A stretch of DNA of 64,000 nt from Candidatus Thiothrix sulfatifontis (GTDB lineage: Bacteria > Pseudomonadota > Gammaproteobacteria > Thiotrichales > Thiotrichaceae): the NCBI GenBank assembly GCA_022828425.1, contig CP094685.1:3576046-3640045 (forward strand). The letters run 5' to 3'. How positions within the stretch are numbered: the stretch's first letter is position 1; every line of letters starts with the position of its first letter. A model generated the notes under the pieces. The model saw only the letters and a list, made by a program, of their open reading frames with translations. It was not told the DNA's origin and searched no databases. Position numbers and translations under genes: made by a program. This document shows positions 1-8,169 of this stretch, piece by piece.

Positions 1-1
1 T

Positions 2-1123
2 CGGTGGCTGGCGCGTGTCTGGAATGTGGTATTAGTGACGTTAGTGCCTGCCAGCCACGCCACCGAGTCAGTAACCATTGCACCGGGAATGCAGGAAATT
101 CGTCTTGCCAAATCCCTTGACTACGAGCAACGTGAACACTTGTTGTCCCAAAAACTGGGAATCTCAGCGGGTGATATTGCTGCACTGCTTTACCCTAATG
201 CCTTACCGGAGTGGGTCAACACAATCAAAATAGAAACGGCTAATGCTGATTGGGTAGTATTATCACACCCTTACGGTTACTCGGCATTACGTTCGGCTTA
301 TGCTGGGGCATTTTACTACGATGCCCATAATATGGAATTTGACCTAAAACAAGAGATGCTGGCATCTCAAGGCGACGTACACCGTTATCACGATGCTTTA
401 ACCGCCGTGGAGCAAGCAGAACGTGCTTGTATACAAGAATCAAGCTGCGTCATCAGTTGCACCACAGCGGATATGGATAGATTACAACACTATTATGGCG
501 TTGCTAAACAAGGCACTATTGTTGCCAATGGCGTGGATATTGATAGCATTCCGTTCGTGTCGACTCAGCAACGCTTAACTGATAGAAAGGATAATCGCCT
601 TAAGGTACTGTTTATGGGAAGTTTACATCTGCCTAATATTCATGCGCTTAAGGCCATTATCGATATTGCCACGCAATGCAATAACTTGAATTTCATCATC
701 GCTGGCAGTGTCTGCCGTGCCATAGCGACAGAAATACACACTGCAATACCCACCAACCTCACCTTATTAGGGGTAGTCAGCGATGCCGATAAACTGAAGT
801 TGTTGCACACCTGTGATATTTCCCTGAACCCGATGATGGCTGGCTCAGGGTCTAATTTAAAAATTCTCGAAGCTGCCGCCAGCGGGCAGTTGATTATATC
901 CACCCGTTTTGGGGCGCGAGGCGGCATCTTTATGGCAGGACGTGACTACATTGCGCAAGAACTAGATGAAATACCGGCATTTTTAAACACTATCACCCCC
1001 CAGCAACTCGCTAGTTACTCGCATGTTGTTAACTCAGCTTACCAGCAAGTCAGGCAATATGCGGATTGGAAACAGTTAGCCGCACATTTCAAAGAGGCGT
1101 TACAGCAACACTCTGCTACATGA
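2..1123 (+). CDS. Glycosyltransferase, GT-B fold, 5' end cut by window edge
   Basis: The frame is open from base 2 (RWLARVWNVVLVTLVPAS), so the true start lies before the window; the GTG at 26 is only the first possible start inside it. The C-terminal half has the second Rossmann domain of family 1/4 glycosyltransferases: a VLFMGSLHLPNIHAL strand-loop, then AGSGSNLKILEAAASGQLI, where the donor nucleotide-sugar is normally bound. It probably transfers a sugar from an activated donor during polysaccharide or glycoprotein synthesis. The polysaccharide locus 3.4 kb downstream supports that role, but the acceptor cannot be told. It converges on the CAP-domain gene. Confidence 0.8.
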   Translation, partial: RWLARVWNVVLVTLVPASHATESVTIAPGMQEIRLAKSLDYEQREHLLSQKLGISAGDIAALLYPNALPEWVNTIKIETANADWVVLSHPYGYSALRSAYAGAFYYDAHNMEFDLKQEMLASQGDVHRYHDALTAVEQAERACIQESSCVISCTTADMDRLQHYYGVAKQGTIVANGVDIDSIPFVSTQQRLTDRKDNRLKVLFMGSLHLPNIHALKAIIDIATQCNNLNFIIAGSVCRAIATEIHTAIPTNLTLLGVVSDADKLKLLHTCDISLNPMMAGSGSNLKILEAAASGQLIISTRFGARGGIFMAGRDYIAQELDEIPAFLNTITPQQLASYSHVVNSAYQQVRQYADWKQLAAHFKEALQQHSAT

Positions 1124-1146
1124 ACAGCACGGCTTGTTAAGTCTGA

Positions 1147-2409
1147 TTACGCGATTAACCAGTCAGACTTAACGTTATCGATGCCAATCACCAAGTCATT
1201 GACAAATTGTGTATTGCCATCAAACGTGTACGTTATATCATAAACACCTGTTTGTAACGCAACTTGATACCCTCCCGCCGTCATTGAATACAGTGTTTGA
1301 GTCGTATTAGTAGCAGTATTGAGAATAACAATACTGACGTCACCAATGCCTTCCCCAGGCGTATAGAAAGCATTGTTATCTGCGTCAGCATAAATTACAC
1401 CTAGCAATATTGCTTTCGCATTTGGTTGAGTTGCAAAATTCTGCGTGGACATCACCACGTTGAAATCCGCATTGCCATTGTTAAAACTGCCATCCACAAT
1501 ACCAATACCGATTTCTTTAAAATTTGCATTGAGCATATTGATACGGTGTCCACGCCCAATAATTCCCTCATCTACGAATAAGTCCTCATGGGAGTCTTGC
1601 ACAAACGTATTGATCAATGCTTGCGAAAGCGGTGCCGTTGTACCAACATAAGCAATATTTTCCCCAAACGTTGTATAGGTATAGCCTGTTGCTTGGATGC
1701 GATCTGCCGTAGATTTACCAGCTAAATTCGTATGCGCAAAGAAATCATTGTCCACCATATCTTGACTATGAGAACGTGCTGCGGCTGTCAGTTCGTTATT
1801 AAACGCTAAGGGTTGGCGCGGATTCGTGGACAATGTTCCTGCTGCCAATCCTTCATTAAGATCAATTCCGAGTAGACTCGCCTCTTCAACCGGGTTCATC
1901 CGCGCACGATTCAATAACTCCAGCATAAATTGTTCTTGCGCGGTCGGCTGATGACTGGGTTGCGACGGTGCATTTTTATGTACACTACCATCATTGTTAA
2001 TAGTGATATTGATGCTTCCTGACAGAGTAGCGGTGCCAGAGGGTAGCGCAGCCGCACCCAATGTATTTGTGGCAAATGTCGCGAATGACTGAGCAACTCC
2101 ACTCTTAAGATCAAGCAGCGGATTACCACCTAATTGATAATTAAACCCATCAGCGCCGAATACATTTATTATTGCTCCATTATCCAAGATTAGTTGAACC
2201 GCAGTACCAGCAACAATGCTTCTCGCGATGTTTACTCCTCCCAGCAACCAAATACTATTAACGCCTTGATTATCTGTTAAATTAATAACCTGACCTGAAC
2301 TCATCGTACTAGGCGTGATGATATATACATCATCACCCGCACCGGCACCAACATTTCCCGTATCAGTTGCTTGTAGAATGTTCAAATCATTACTTGAAGT
2401 AAATGGCAT
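1147..2409 (-). CDS. Secreted CAP-domain (SCP/PR1-like) protein with RTX-like N-terminal module
   Basis: 420 aa. Residues 1-105 form a module with GNVGAGAGDDVYIITP and GQVINLTDNQG, shared with the N-terminus of the giant surface protein whose start is at 20511. Residues about 150-340 are a CAP domain: QFMLELLNRARMNPVEEA opens it, with HSQDMVDNDFFAH, GENIAYVG and HRINMLNANFKEIGIGI following. The histidines and glutamate of the CAP cavity are present. Residues about 345-420 look like a small SdrD-B/Cna-B type beta domain (GVIYADADNNAFYTPGEGIG). There is no classical signal peptide, so export is probably by a type I route, as for its neighbour. The start has an AGAAGG Shine-Dalgarno. It lies 58 bases after the M10 protease gene on the same strand, so the two are probably co-transcribed. 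Substrate unknown. Confidence 0.85.
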   Translation of the reverse strand: MPFTSSNDLNILQATDTGNVGAGAGDDVYIITPSTMSSGQVINLTDNQGVNSIWLLGGVNIARSIVAGTAVQLILDNGAIINVFGADGFNYQLGGNPLLDLKSGVAQSFATFATNTLGAAALPSGTATLSGSINITINNDGSVHKNAPSQPSHQPTAQEQFMLELLNRARMNPVEEASLLGIDLNEGLAAGTLSTNPRQPLAFNNELTAAARSHSQDMVDNDFFAHTNLAGKSTADRIQATGYTYTTFGENIAYVGTTAPLSQALINTFVQDSHEDLFVDEGIIGRGHRINMLNANFKEIGIGIVDGSFNNGNADFNVVMSTQNFATQPNAKAILLGVIYADADNNAFYTPGEGIGDVSIVILNTATNTTQTLYSMTAGGYQVALQTGVYDITYTFDGNTQFVNDLVIGIDNVKSDWLIA

Positions 2410-2467
2410 AGTTCTTACCTTCTATCAAAATTTGATTACCGTTAACGAATAATCATAGGTTGTCAAA

Positions 2468-4072
2468 TCAAGCTAACCAAAAACCGTCATCAATAATCGC
2501 AGCCAAATTTATACGATTTTCTGTGCTTTCACTAAATGCCAACAACACCGCAGCCGCTGACATTCCTTTTTGCATTTCCGCTTGCCAATGAGCTAAACCA
2601 CCCGCATCAGGCGTGCGCCCCAGCACATTGTCGTACAAACCGTATAAGAAAGCAGAAGTGTCACCTACGGGATAAAGTGCCATGAATTCTTGTGAATAGG
2701 TAAAGCCTGCTGAAATCGTGGCAAGGTCTTTACCAGCAACATATTGACTAATCCAATAGCTTAAGCCGCCCTTGTCAGGTGTGCGATCAAATGCCGCTTG
2801 ATAGAGCCGATAAACCTGCTGAGCCTCGGTACTATCAAAAAAGCTTCTGTCAACAAATTCTAGGCTCTCGATGCTATGTAGAACATCTATTGTACCGCTA
2901 TTGAGAGATGCTAATTCCCATGAATCACCATTCTGCGTCACTCGATAAGCATTGCTAGACGAAGCATAACGCGCAACATCATACCCGGCATCGCCAAACA
3001 GGGTATTGCTACCACTCCCGCCTTCCAGCACGTCATTCCCAGCGCCACCGCGCAAGATGTTATTCGCACTGTTACCAATCAATGTGTCATTACCAGCACC
3101 ACCGATGGCATTTTCAATCGTAACACCGTAAGCAATCGCCAAATTATCCTTACCTGTATACAATGTGCCATCGGCTGCAAAGCGATCCACGCGCTCATCG
3201 ATCCAACTGCTAGGATATTGCGGAAATTGTGCTGCCAACGCTTGCTTCAACGCATTTGCTGAAACCAAACCCAGTGATGAAAAAGTTCCGGCATTCAAAT
3301 TAATAATACTGGCTACTTGATTGGATGCATCAATAGTATCAGTTCCACCGGCATCCCATAACGTGGTAAGAAACGCTTCGCCTGCTTCCCAACGATAAGT
3401 ATCGTTACCCGTTCTTGTCGTATAATCAGCACCGTACAACGCCTGGATAGCCAATACATCCAATAACATGGGCGCTGATGCGTACACAAATGTTGCGCTA
3501 TACGCTAAGTTGTTTGACTCATTAATATAGAAATTCAACTGGTAACGATCGGATTGCTCACGGTAAGACATAACTGTGTGCCGCATATCATCCAATTCTG
3601 TCGGCAGCACGGTACTGCTAAGACCACTCGCTTCATGAGGATGCTTCAAACCTAAAGCATGACCAATTTCATGCAAGAGCAAGAAGTAGGCGTAACTGTT
3701 GTCTGCTAGGGTGACATTCTTTAAGTTATCATCCAACCAAATATCACCCGCCTGCTCCGTGATTCCAGGGTAATAAGCATGACCTGCCTCAGAGGTTCCA
3801 ACATTAGCAAAGGCCACACGTAGTTGCCCCTTGCTGACAATATCATTGACTTCTGTCAACGTTAATGCAGCCACTTCATCCCAAGCATTGAGTGCATCCC
3901 GAACACGGCTTGCTTGCGATTCCGATAAAACACCATACATGGCATCATTTGGTTCGCCGACATACCCCCACTGACTGCCAACGACCGGCAAGCTGAAGGT
4001 TACACGCCCACTGCTCCATTGATAACCACTGCTTAGTGCATCGGCAATCAATTTTTCATCTTTAATAGCCAC
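2468..4072 (-). CDS. Serralysin-like M10 metalloprotease with RTX repeats and C-terminal DUF4214
   Basis: 534 aa from GTG at 4072, chosen because AGGGG lies 8 bases upstream; a 12-residue longer ORF from 4108 has no ribosome site. The catalytic zinc motif HEIGHALGLKHPHE (HExxHxxGxxH) is followed by the Met-turn (HTVMSYRE), as in serralysins. RTX nonapeptides follow (GGAGNDTLIG, GGAGNDVLEGGSG). The last 120 residues hold two DUF4214 units (QAAFDRTPDKGGLSYW and DNVLGRTPDAGGLAHW), in the place where a type I secretion signal is expected. It is probably a calcium-dependent secreted endopeptidase. No type I secretion genes are in the window. It is first in a two-gene unit with the CAP protein, transcribed away from the polysaccharide locus. 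Confidence 0.9.
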   Translation of the reverse strand: MAIKDEKLIADALSSGYQWSSGRVTFSLPVVGSQWGYVGEPNDAMYGVLSESQASRVRDALNAWDEVAALTLTEVNDIVSKGQLRVAFANVGTSEAGHAYYPGITEQAGDIWLDDNLKNVTLADNSYAYFLLLHEIGHALGLKHPHEASGLSSTVLPTELDDMRHTVMSYREQSDRYQLNFYINESNNLAYSATFVYASAPMLLDVLAIQALYGADYTTRTGNDTYRWEAGEAFLTTLWDAGGTDTIDASNQVASIINLNAGTFSSLGLVSANALKQALAAQFPQYPSSWIDERVDRFAADGTLYTGKDNLAIAYGVTIENAIGGAGNDTLIGNSANNILRGGAGNDVLEGGSGSNTLFGDAGYDVARYASSSNAYRVTQNGDSWELASLNSGTIDVLHSIESLEFVDRSFFDSTEAQQVYRLYQAAFDRTPDKGGLSYWISQYVAGKDLATISAGFTYSQEFMALYPVGDTSAFLYGLYDNVLGRTPDAGGLAHWQAEMQKGMSAAAVLLAFSESTENRINLAAIIDDGFWLA

Positions 4073-4241
4073 AACTTTACCCCTGACGATTATGACCCCT
4101 AATCTCATATAACACTTTGCATATCACTCAAACTTATAGACCATGAGGATTTCCAAAGATTCACTGACCTCTCACCATCACTGGTACTAAATTTACTCAG
4201 CTCATAAAGCAAGCAACAGTACCTTATTATTGCTGATGCTA

Positions 4242-4311
4242 ATATTACCTGCTTCGTGTTCAGATCACTGTGAACTTGATCACATAAAATTAACTATAGG
4301 TTGTCTAATAT
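4242..4311. promoter_or_regulatory. Bidirectional CRP-type promoter box between protease and polysaccharide loci
   Basis: TGTGA-ACTTGA-TCACA at 4269-4284 is an exact match to the CRP half-sites. A TAATAT hexamer at 4306-4311 reads rightwards, and another at 4242-4247 reads leftwards (minus strand). Both are centred 32 bases from the box centre, which is the spacing of class II CRP promoters (box at -41.5). One bound regulator could therefore activate the polysaccharide operon (first ATG 4475) and the protease operon (GTG 4072). The rest of the 402-base gene-free stretch 4073-4474 is AT-rich and shows no ORF or terminator. Confidence 0.65.
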
Positions 4312-4474
4312 TAATTATTGCTGAAGGATAGAGAAAATTTAGTATCATTTTTAATCAATGATGTCACAATTAATCTGAGCAATATATGAGCACATATTGG
4401 TGATTATTATTGTTACACATCAATAAGTTCGGAATGTATTAAACCATATACACGGATTAGGGAGCGCCGTACCC

Positions 4475-6424
4475 ATGAATACTCAAAAATCTGCTTACAA
4501 ACAGTTGTTAGCACTACCTCGCTGGCAAAAACGCGTCATTATGCTTGGTGCTGATACTGCATTGCTGGCTTTAGCGGTATGGCTAAGTTTTGCGATGCGA
4601 TTTAGTACTTGGCAACCTGATTTGCAAGACGGTCAATGGCTGATGATTGCAGCACCCTTGGTAACGATTCCATTGTTTATCACACTGGGGCTTTACCGAG
4701 CAATTGTGCGTTTCATGGGTGGGGAGGCACTGCTCGCCGTGATTCAAGGCATTACCGTGTCGGCGGTACTGCTGGGCACAATGGCGTTATTGTTTGACTG
4801 GGATGGCATCCCGCGTTCTTTTTATCCCATTTATTGGGGAACAGCGTTGTTTTTGGTGGGAAGCAGTCGTTACTTGATTCGGCATCACCATCAAACCTCG
4901 CAACACAAAAATGGTCATATTCACGTCGCTATTTACGGTGCTGGTCAGTCAGGCATTCAATTAGCATCAACGTTAGCGAGTATGCCGGAATACCGAGTGG
5001 CAATCTTCGTTGATGACAACCCCGCCTTACATAAAGCCGTTATTCACGGGGTAAGGGTTCACGCTATGGAAGAACTGCCTCATTTGATCGCAACGCGGCA
5101 TATTCAACAAGTATTACTGGCGATGCCGTCGGTTAGCCATCAACGCCGCCGTGAAATCGTGGAGTCGCTGGAACATCTATCGGTACATGTGCGCACGATT
5201 CCAGAGTTAAGTGATCTGGTTTCAGGCGAACGGTCGATTGCCGAATTACGCGAAATTGGCATTGATGAACTGCTAGGGCGCTCCCCGGTTGCCCCAAAAG
5301 CCGACTTACTCAGCCAGTGCATTACCAACAAAGCGGTGATGGTAACAGGGGCGGGCGGTTCCATTGGCTCAGAATTGTGTCGCCAAATCGTGCGCTTGCA
5401 ACCAACTCGTTTGGTTTTATTCGAGTTATCGGAGTTCGCGCTCTATCAAATTGAGCAAGAATTATTAAACCTTTGCCGCCACGAACGCTTATCTGTGCCG
5501 ATTATCCCTATGTTAGGTTCGGTTCAAGATTATCAACGGGTTGAAGAAGCGTTACGCCAACATCGGATCAACACACTCTACCACGCTGCCGCGTACAAAC
5601 ATGTGCCAATGGTAGAACACAATCCGATCGAAGGCTTGCGTAACAATGTTTTCGGCACACTACAAGCTGCCAAAGCGGCGCGGGCGGAAAACGTTGAACG
5701 CTTTATTTTAATTTCGACCGACAAAGCGGTACGCCCCACCAATGTGATGGGAGCCAGTAAGCGCATGGCAGAGCTAGTGCTGCAAGGCTTGGCAAAAATG
5801 CCCGGTGATACGATTTTCAGCATGGTACGGTTTGGCAATGTGCTAGGGTCATCAGGCTCGGTGGTACCGCTATTTCGCGAACAAATACGCAAAGGCGGCC
5901 CAATCACTGTGACGCATCCCGATATTATTCGGTATTTCATGACCATTCCTGAAGCCGCGCAACTGGTTATTCAAGCGGGAGCGATGGCAACGGGTGGCGA
6001 AGTATTTGTATTGGATATGGGCGAGCCGGTTAAAATTGTTGATTTGGCAAAACGCATGGTAAATCTCTCAGGGCTTACGTTACAAACCGAAGCCTACCCA
6101 CAAGGCGACATTGCTATTAGCTTTTCAGGGTTACGCCCCGGTGAGAAACTGTACGAAGAGTTGCTGATTGGCGAAAGTCCGCAAACAACCTCACACCCAC
6201 GCATTTTTATGGCGCATGAAGCTTGCATGGAATGGACGGACGTGACGAAAATGCTAGACTCATTGGATACCGATTGCCGTCAACGCAATTTAGCTAAAGT
6301 GTATCGCTTGCTCCACAGCCATATTCAAGGGTTTAAACACCCTGGTGTAACGCCCGATATACGTGCACCGAAAGCAACAAGTTGTGTTATTCCCTTCCCT
6401 GTTAAGTTAGAAGGCGTTGCTTAA
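4475..6424 (+). CDS. Membrane UDP-sugar 4,6-dehydratase, WbpM/CapD/FlaA1-like
   Basis: 649 aa, the size of the large membrane-bound WbpM type. Four hydrophobic segments lie within residues 20-136. A first Rossmann motif (IYGAGQSGIQLA) is near residue 153 and the catalytic NAD(P)-binding motif VTGAGGSIGSELC near 290. STDKAVRPTNVMGASKRMAE carries the Met and Lys of the SMK version of the SDR catalytic triad seen in WbpM-like enzymes, where Met replaces Tyr. It most likely converts UDP-GlcNAc to its 4-keto-6-deoxy form for a surface polysaccharide. It is the first gene of the polysaccharide locus, 190 bases after the CRP box. Confidence 0.88.
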   Translation: MNTQKSAYKQLLALPRWQKRVIMLGADTALLALAVWLSFAMRFSTWQPDLQDGQWLMIAAPLVTIPLFITLGLYRAIVRFMGGEALLAVIQGITVSAVLLGTMALLFDWDGIPRSFYPIYWGTALFLVGSSRYLIRHHHQTSQHKNGHIHVAIYGAGQSGIQLASTLASMPEYRVAIFVDDNPALHKAVIHGVRVHAMEELPHLIATRHIQQVLLAMPSVSHQRRREIVESLEHLSVHVRTIPELSDLVSGERSIAELREIGIDELLGRSPVAPKADLLSQCITNKAVMVTGAGGSIGSELCRQIVRLQPTRLVLFELSEFALYQIEQELLNLCRHERLSVPIIPMLGSVQDYQRVEEALRQHRINTLYHAAAYKHVPMVEHNPIEGLRNNVFGTLQAAKAARAENVERFILISTDKAVRPTNVMGASKRMAELVLQGLAKMPGDTIFSMVRFGNVLGSSGSVVPLFREQIRKGGPITVTHPDIIRYFMTIPEAAQLVIQAGAMATGGEVFVLDMGEPVKIVDLAKRMVNLSGLTLQTEAYPQGDIAISFSGLRPGEKLYEELLIGESPQTTSHPRIFMAHEACMEWTDVTKMLDSLDTDCRQRNLAKVYRLLHSHIQGFKHPGVTPDIRAPKATSCVIPFPVKLEGVA

Positions 6425-6436
6425 CTCGGCAAAAAG

Positions 6437-6479
6437 TGTGACCAATTTCACAAATTTTTCCAGATGAATGGTATATAAT
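6437..6479 (+). promoter_or_regulatory. CRP-type class II promoter before the phosphatase gene
   Basis: TGTGA-CCAATT-TCACA at 6437-6452 matches both CRP half-sites exactly. A consensus -10 TATAAT lies at 6474-6479. The centre-to-centre distance is 32 bases, placing the box at about -41.5 from a start near 6486. No good -35 is visible, as expected for an activator-dependent promoter. The phosphatase ATG is at 6509. Confidence 0.75.
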
Positions 6480-6508
6480 TTGAGACTTAATGATACAGGT
6501 GACGCATT

Positions 6509-7330
6509 ATGATTGATTTACATAGCCATATATTACCGGGGTTGTGTGATGGTTCTAAAAATTTGGAAACATCACTCGCCATGGCGCGTATTGCCGTTGC
6601 TGACGGTACAACGCATCTGGCGTGTACACCGCATATTTATCCGGGTATTTATCATAATTCGACCAGCACGATTGTGCCTGCCTTGCACCACTTGCAAGCG
6701 GCATTGGATGAAGCCGAAATCCGGCTGACATTGATAGCAGGAGCGGATGTTCACATGGTGCCAGAAGTCATGATGGGCTTGCATAACGGTGATATTCCGA
6801 CATTACACGGCTCACGTTACTTTTTACTTGAGCCTTCTCATCACGTGCCTGTCCCCGGATTTTTGGAACAGATTGAAAACTTCATTAACGCTGGATACGT
6901 TCCGCTGATTACGCATCCAGAGCGGTTGCGTTGGTTAGACGATCACTACCAAGATTTTGTCGCTGCCGCTCAACAAGGTGCATGGATTCAAATCACCGCT
7001 GGTGCAATCAGTGGCAAATTTGGCAACAAAGCCAAGCAGTGGTCTGAGCGGATGTTACAGGAAGGCATTGTGCATATTATTGCCTCTGATGCACACGGCA
7101 CCGAACGCCGCCCGCCGATTCTGTCGGAAGGCATTGCTGCGGCTATCGACATGACCGGCGATGAAGCAGAAATCATGCGCATGGTCATGGAACGCCCGCA
7201 AGCGGTTCTCGACAACGCCAACCCTGCGGCGGTCAGTCAACCACCGGGTTTATCGACAGCCGTTGTGCCTTACATGGCTTCTGAGCAGTTGGCGACTAAA
7301 AAAGGTTGGTTTAGCCGTTTTTTCGCCTGA
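6509..7330 (+). CDS. PHP-type tyrosine-protein phosphatase, CpsB/YwqE-like
   Basis: 273 aa PHP-domain protein with the metal-binding series in order: DLHSHILPGLCDG at the N-terminus, TPHIYPG near residue 38, LEPSHH, ITHPERLRW near 135 and IASDAHG near 195. This is the manganese-dependent phosphotyrosine phosphatase family known mainly from Gram-positive capsule loci. It would dephosphorylate the tyrosine cluster of the kinase encoded at 8170-10659. Most proteobacterial capsule loci instead use a low-molecular-weight Wzb phosphatase, and none is seen here. It has its own CRP-type promoter. Confidence 0.88.
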   Translation: MIDLHSHILPGLCDGSKNLETSLAMARIAVADGTTHLACTPHIYPGIYHNSTSTIVPALHHLQAALDEAEIRLTLIAGADVHMVPEVMMGLHNGDIPTLHGSRYFLLEPSHHVPVPGFLEQIENFINAGYVPLITHPERLRWLDDHYQDFVAAAQQGAWIQITAGAISGKFGNKAKQWSERMLQEGIVHIIASDAHGTERRPPILSEGIAAAIDMTGDEAEIMRMVMERPQAVLDNANPAAVSQPPGLSTAVVPYMASEQLATKKGWFSRFFA

Positions 7331-7391
7331 TCACATTTATTTTTATTATTCTTTATTTAAGACGACTTTCAACGTTTCAAGGGCTTTTGAA

Positions 7392-8129
7392 ATGCACAAA
7401 TATTTAAACAGGCTGCACTCCCTGTTACCCGCCACCGCCGTATTTGTCGGTGCCGCTTTAATAGCAAGTTGTAGTACACCGCCTGCTCACCCGGAAGATA
7501 CACAGCAAGTCGGCTTAGGCACTACTGAATCTGGTAGTATTTTTTCTAGCTTGCAAGAACTGGATTATTTAGCACCCACTGAAAATACCGCTATTAGTTC
7601 AGGCGATTTGCTAGACATTAAGGTATTCCAAGCCGAGGAGTTATCGGGAAAATACAAGGTTGGTTCAGATGGTAAAATCTCCCTGCCATTGATAGGCGCA
7701 TTAGCAGTTAGCGGGAAAACACCGTTAGCCGTAGAAAAGCAACTCAGTGGCTTGTTGCAACAAAAATACTTACAAGACCCTCAAGTCAGCATTTTAGTTG
7801 AAAGCTTTACCAATCAACGGGTTACGGTAGAAGGTGAAGTAAATAAACCTGGCGTTTATCCTATCGAAGGTTCCATAACGTTTCTGCAAGCCATTGCCTT
7901 AGCCGGTGGTCTCGCTAATCTTGCCAGCCCGGATAAAGTAGTGTTATTTCGACGCAATGGTCAGCAAGTTAAAGCCTATCAATTGGATATTCAAGCCATT
8001 CGGGATGGGCGTTTACGTGACCCTTATATGCGCGGAAATGATCAGATTGTGGCGCACCGTTCGGACAGTCGTTACTGGTTTAAAGAAGTAAAAGACATGA
8101 TTTCAGGGTTAATCAACCCTTTTAATTAA
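7392..8129 (+). CDS. Outer-membrane polysaccharide export lipoprotein (Wza/GumB-like OPX)
   Basis: 245 aa from ATG 7392; upstream ORF extension is ignored because it overlaps the phosphatase gene and lacks a signal. The N-terminus is a lipoprotein signal ending in the lipobox LIAS-C. A Poly_export domain follows (ISSGDLLDIKVFQAEELSG, YKVGSDGKISLPLIG), then an SLBB domain (VTVEGEVNKPGVYPIEGS). At this length it resembles the short GumB type rather than E. coli Wza (379 aa). A short amphipathic C-terminus (WFKEVKDMISGLINPFN) could line the outer-membrane pore. It works with the co-polymerase kinase encoded 40 bases downstream to export a polysaccharide. Confidence 0.9.
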   Translation: MHKYLNRLHSLLPATAVFVGAALIASCSTPPAHPEDTQQVGLGTTESGSIFSSLQELDYLAPTENTAISSGDLLDIKVFQAEELSGKYKVGSDGKISLPLIGALAVSGKTPLAVEKQLSGLLQQKYLQDPQVSILVESFTNQRVTVEGEVNKPGVYPIEGSITFLQAIALAGGLANLASPDKVVLFRRNGQQVKAYQLDIQAIRDGRLRDPYMRGNDQIVAHRSDSRYWFKEVKDMISGLINPFN

Positions 8130-8169
8130 AACTAACGGGCTTGGCATACGGATACACTTGGTAAAAATT

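Noticed and set aside
26-1123. GTG at 26 as the true start of the first glycosyltransferase
   Set aside because: The frame is open to the window edge and the N-terminal Rossmann start is missing, so the gene is cut.
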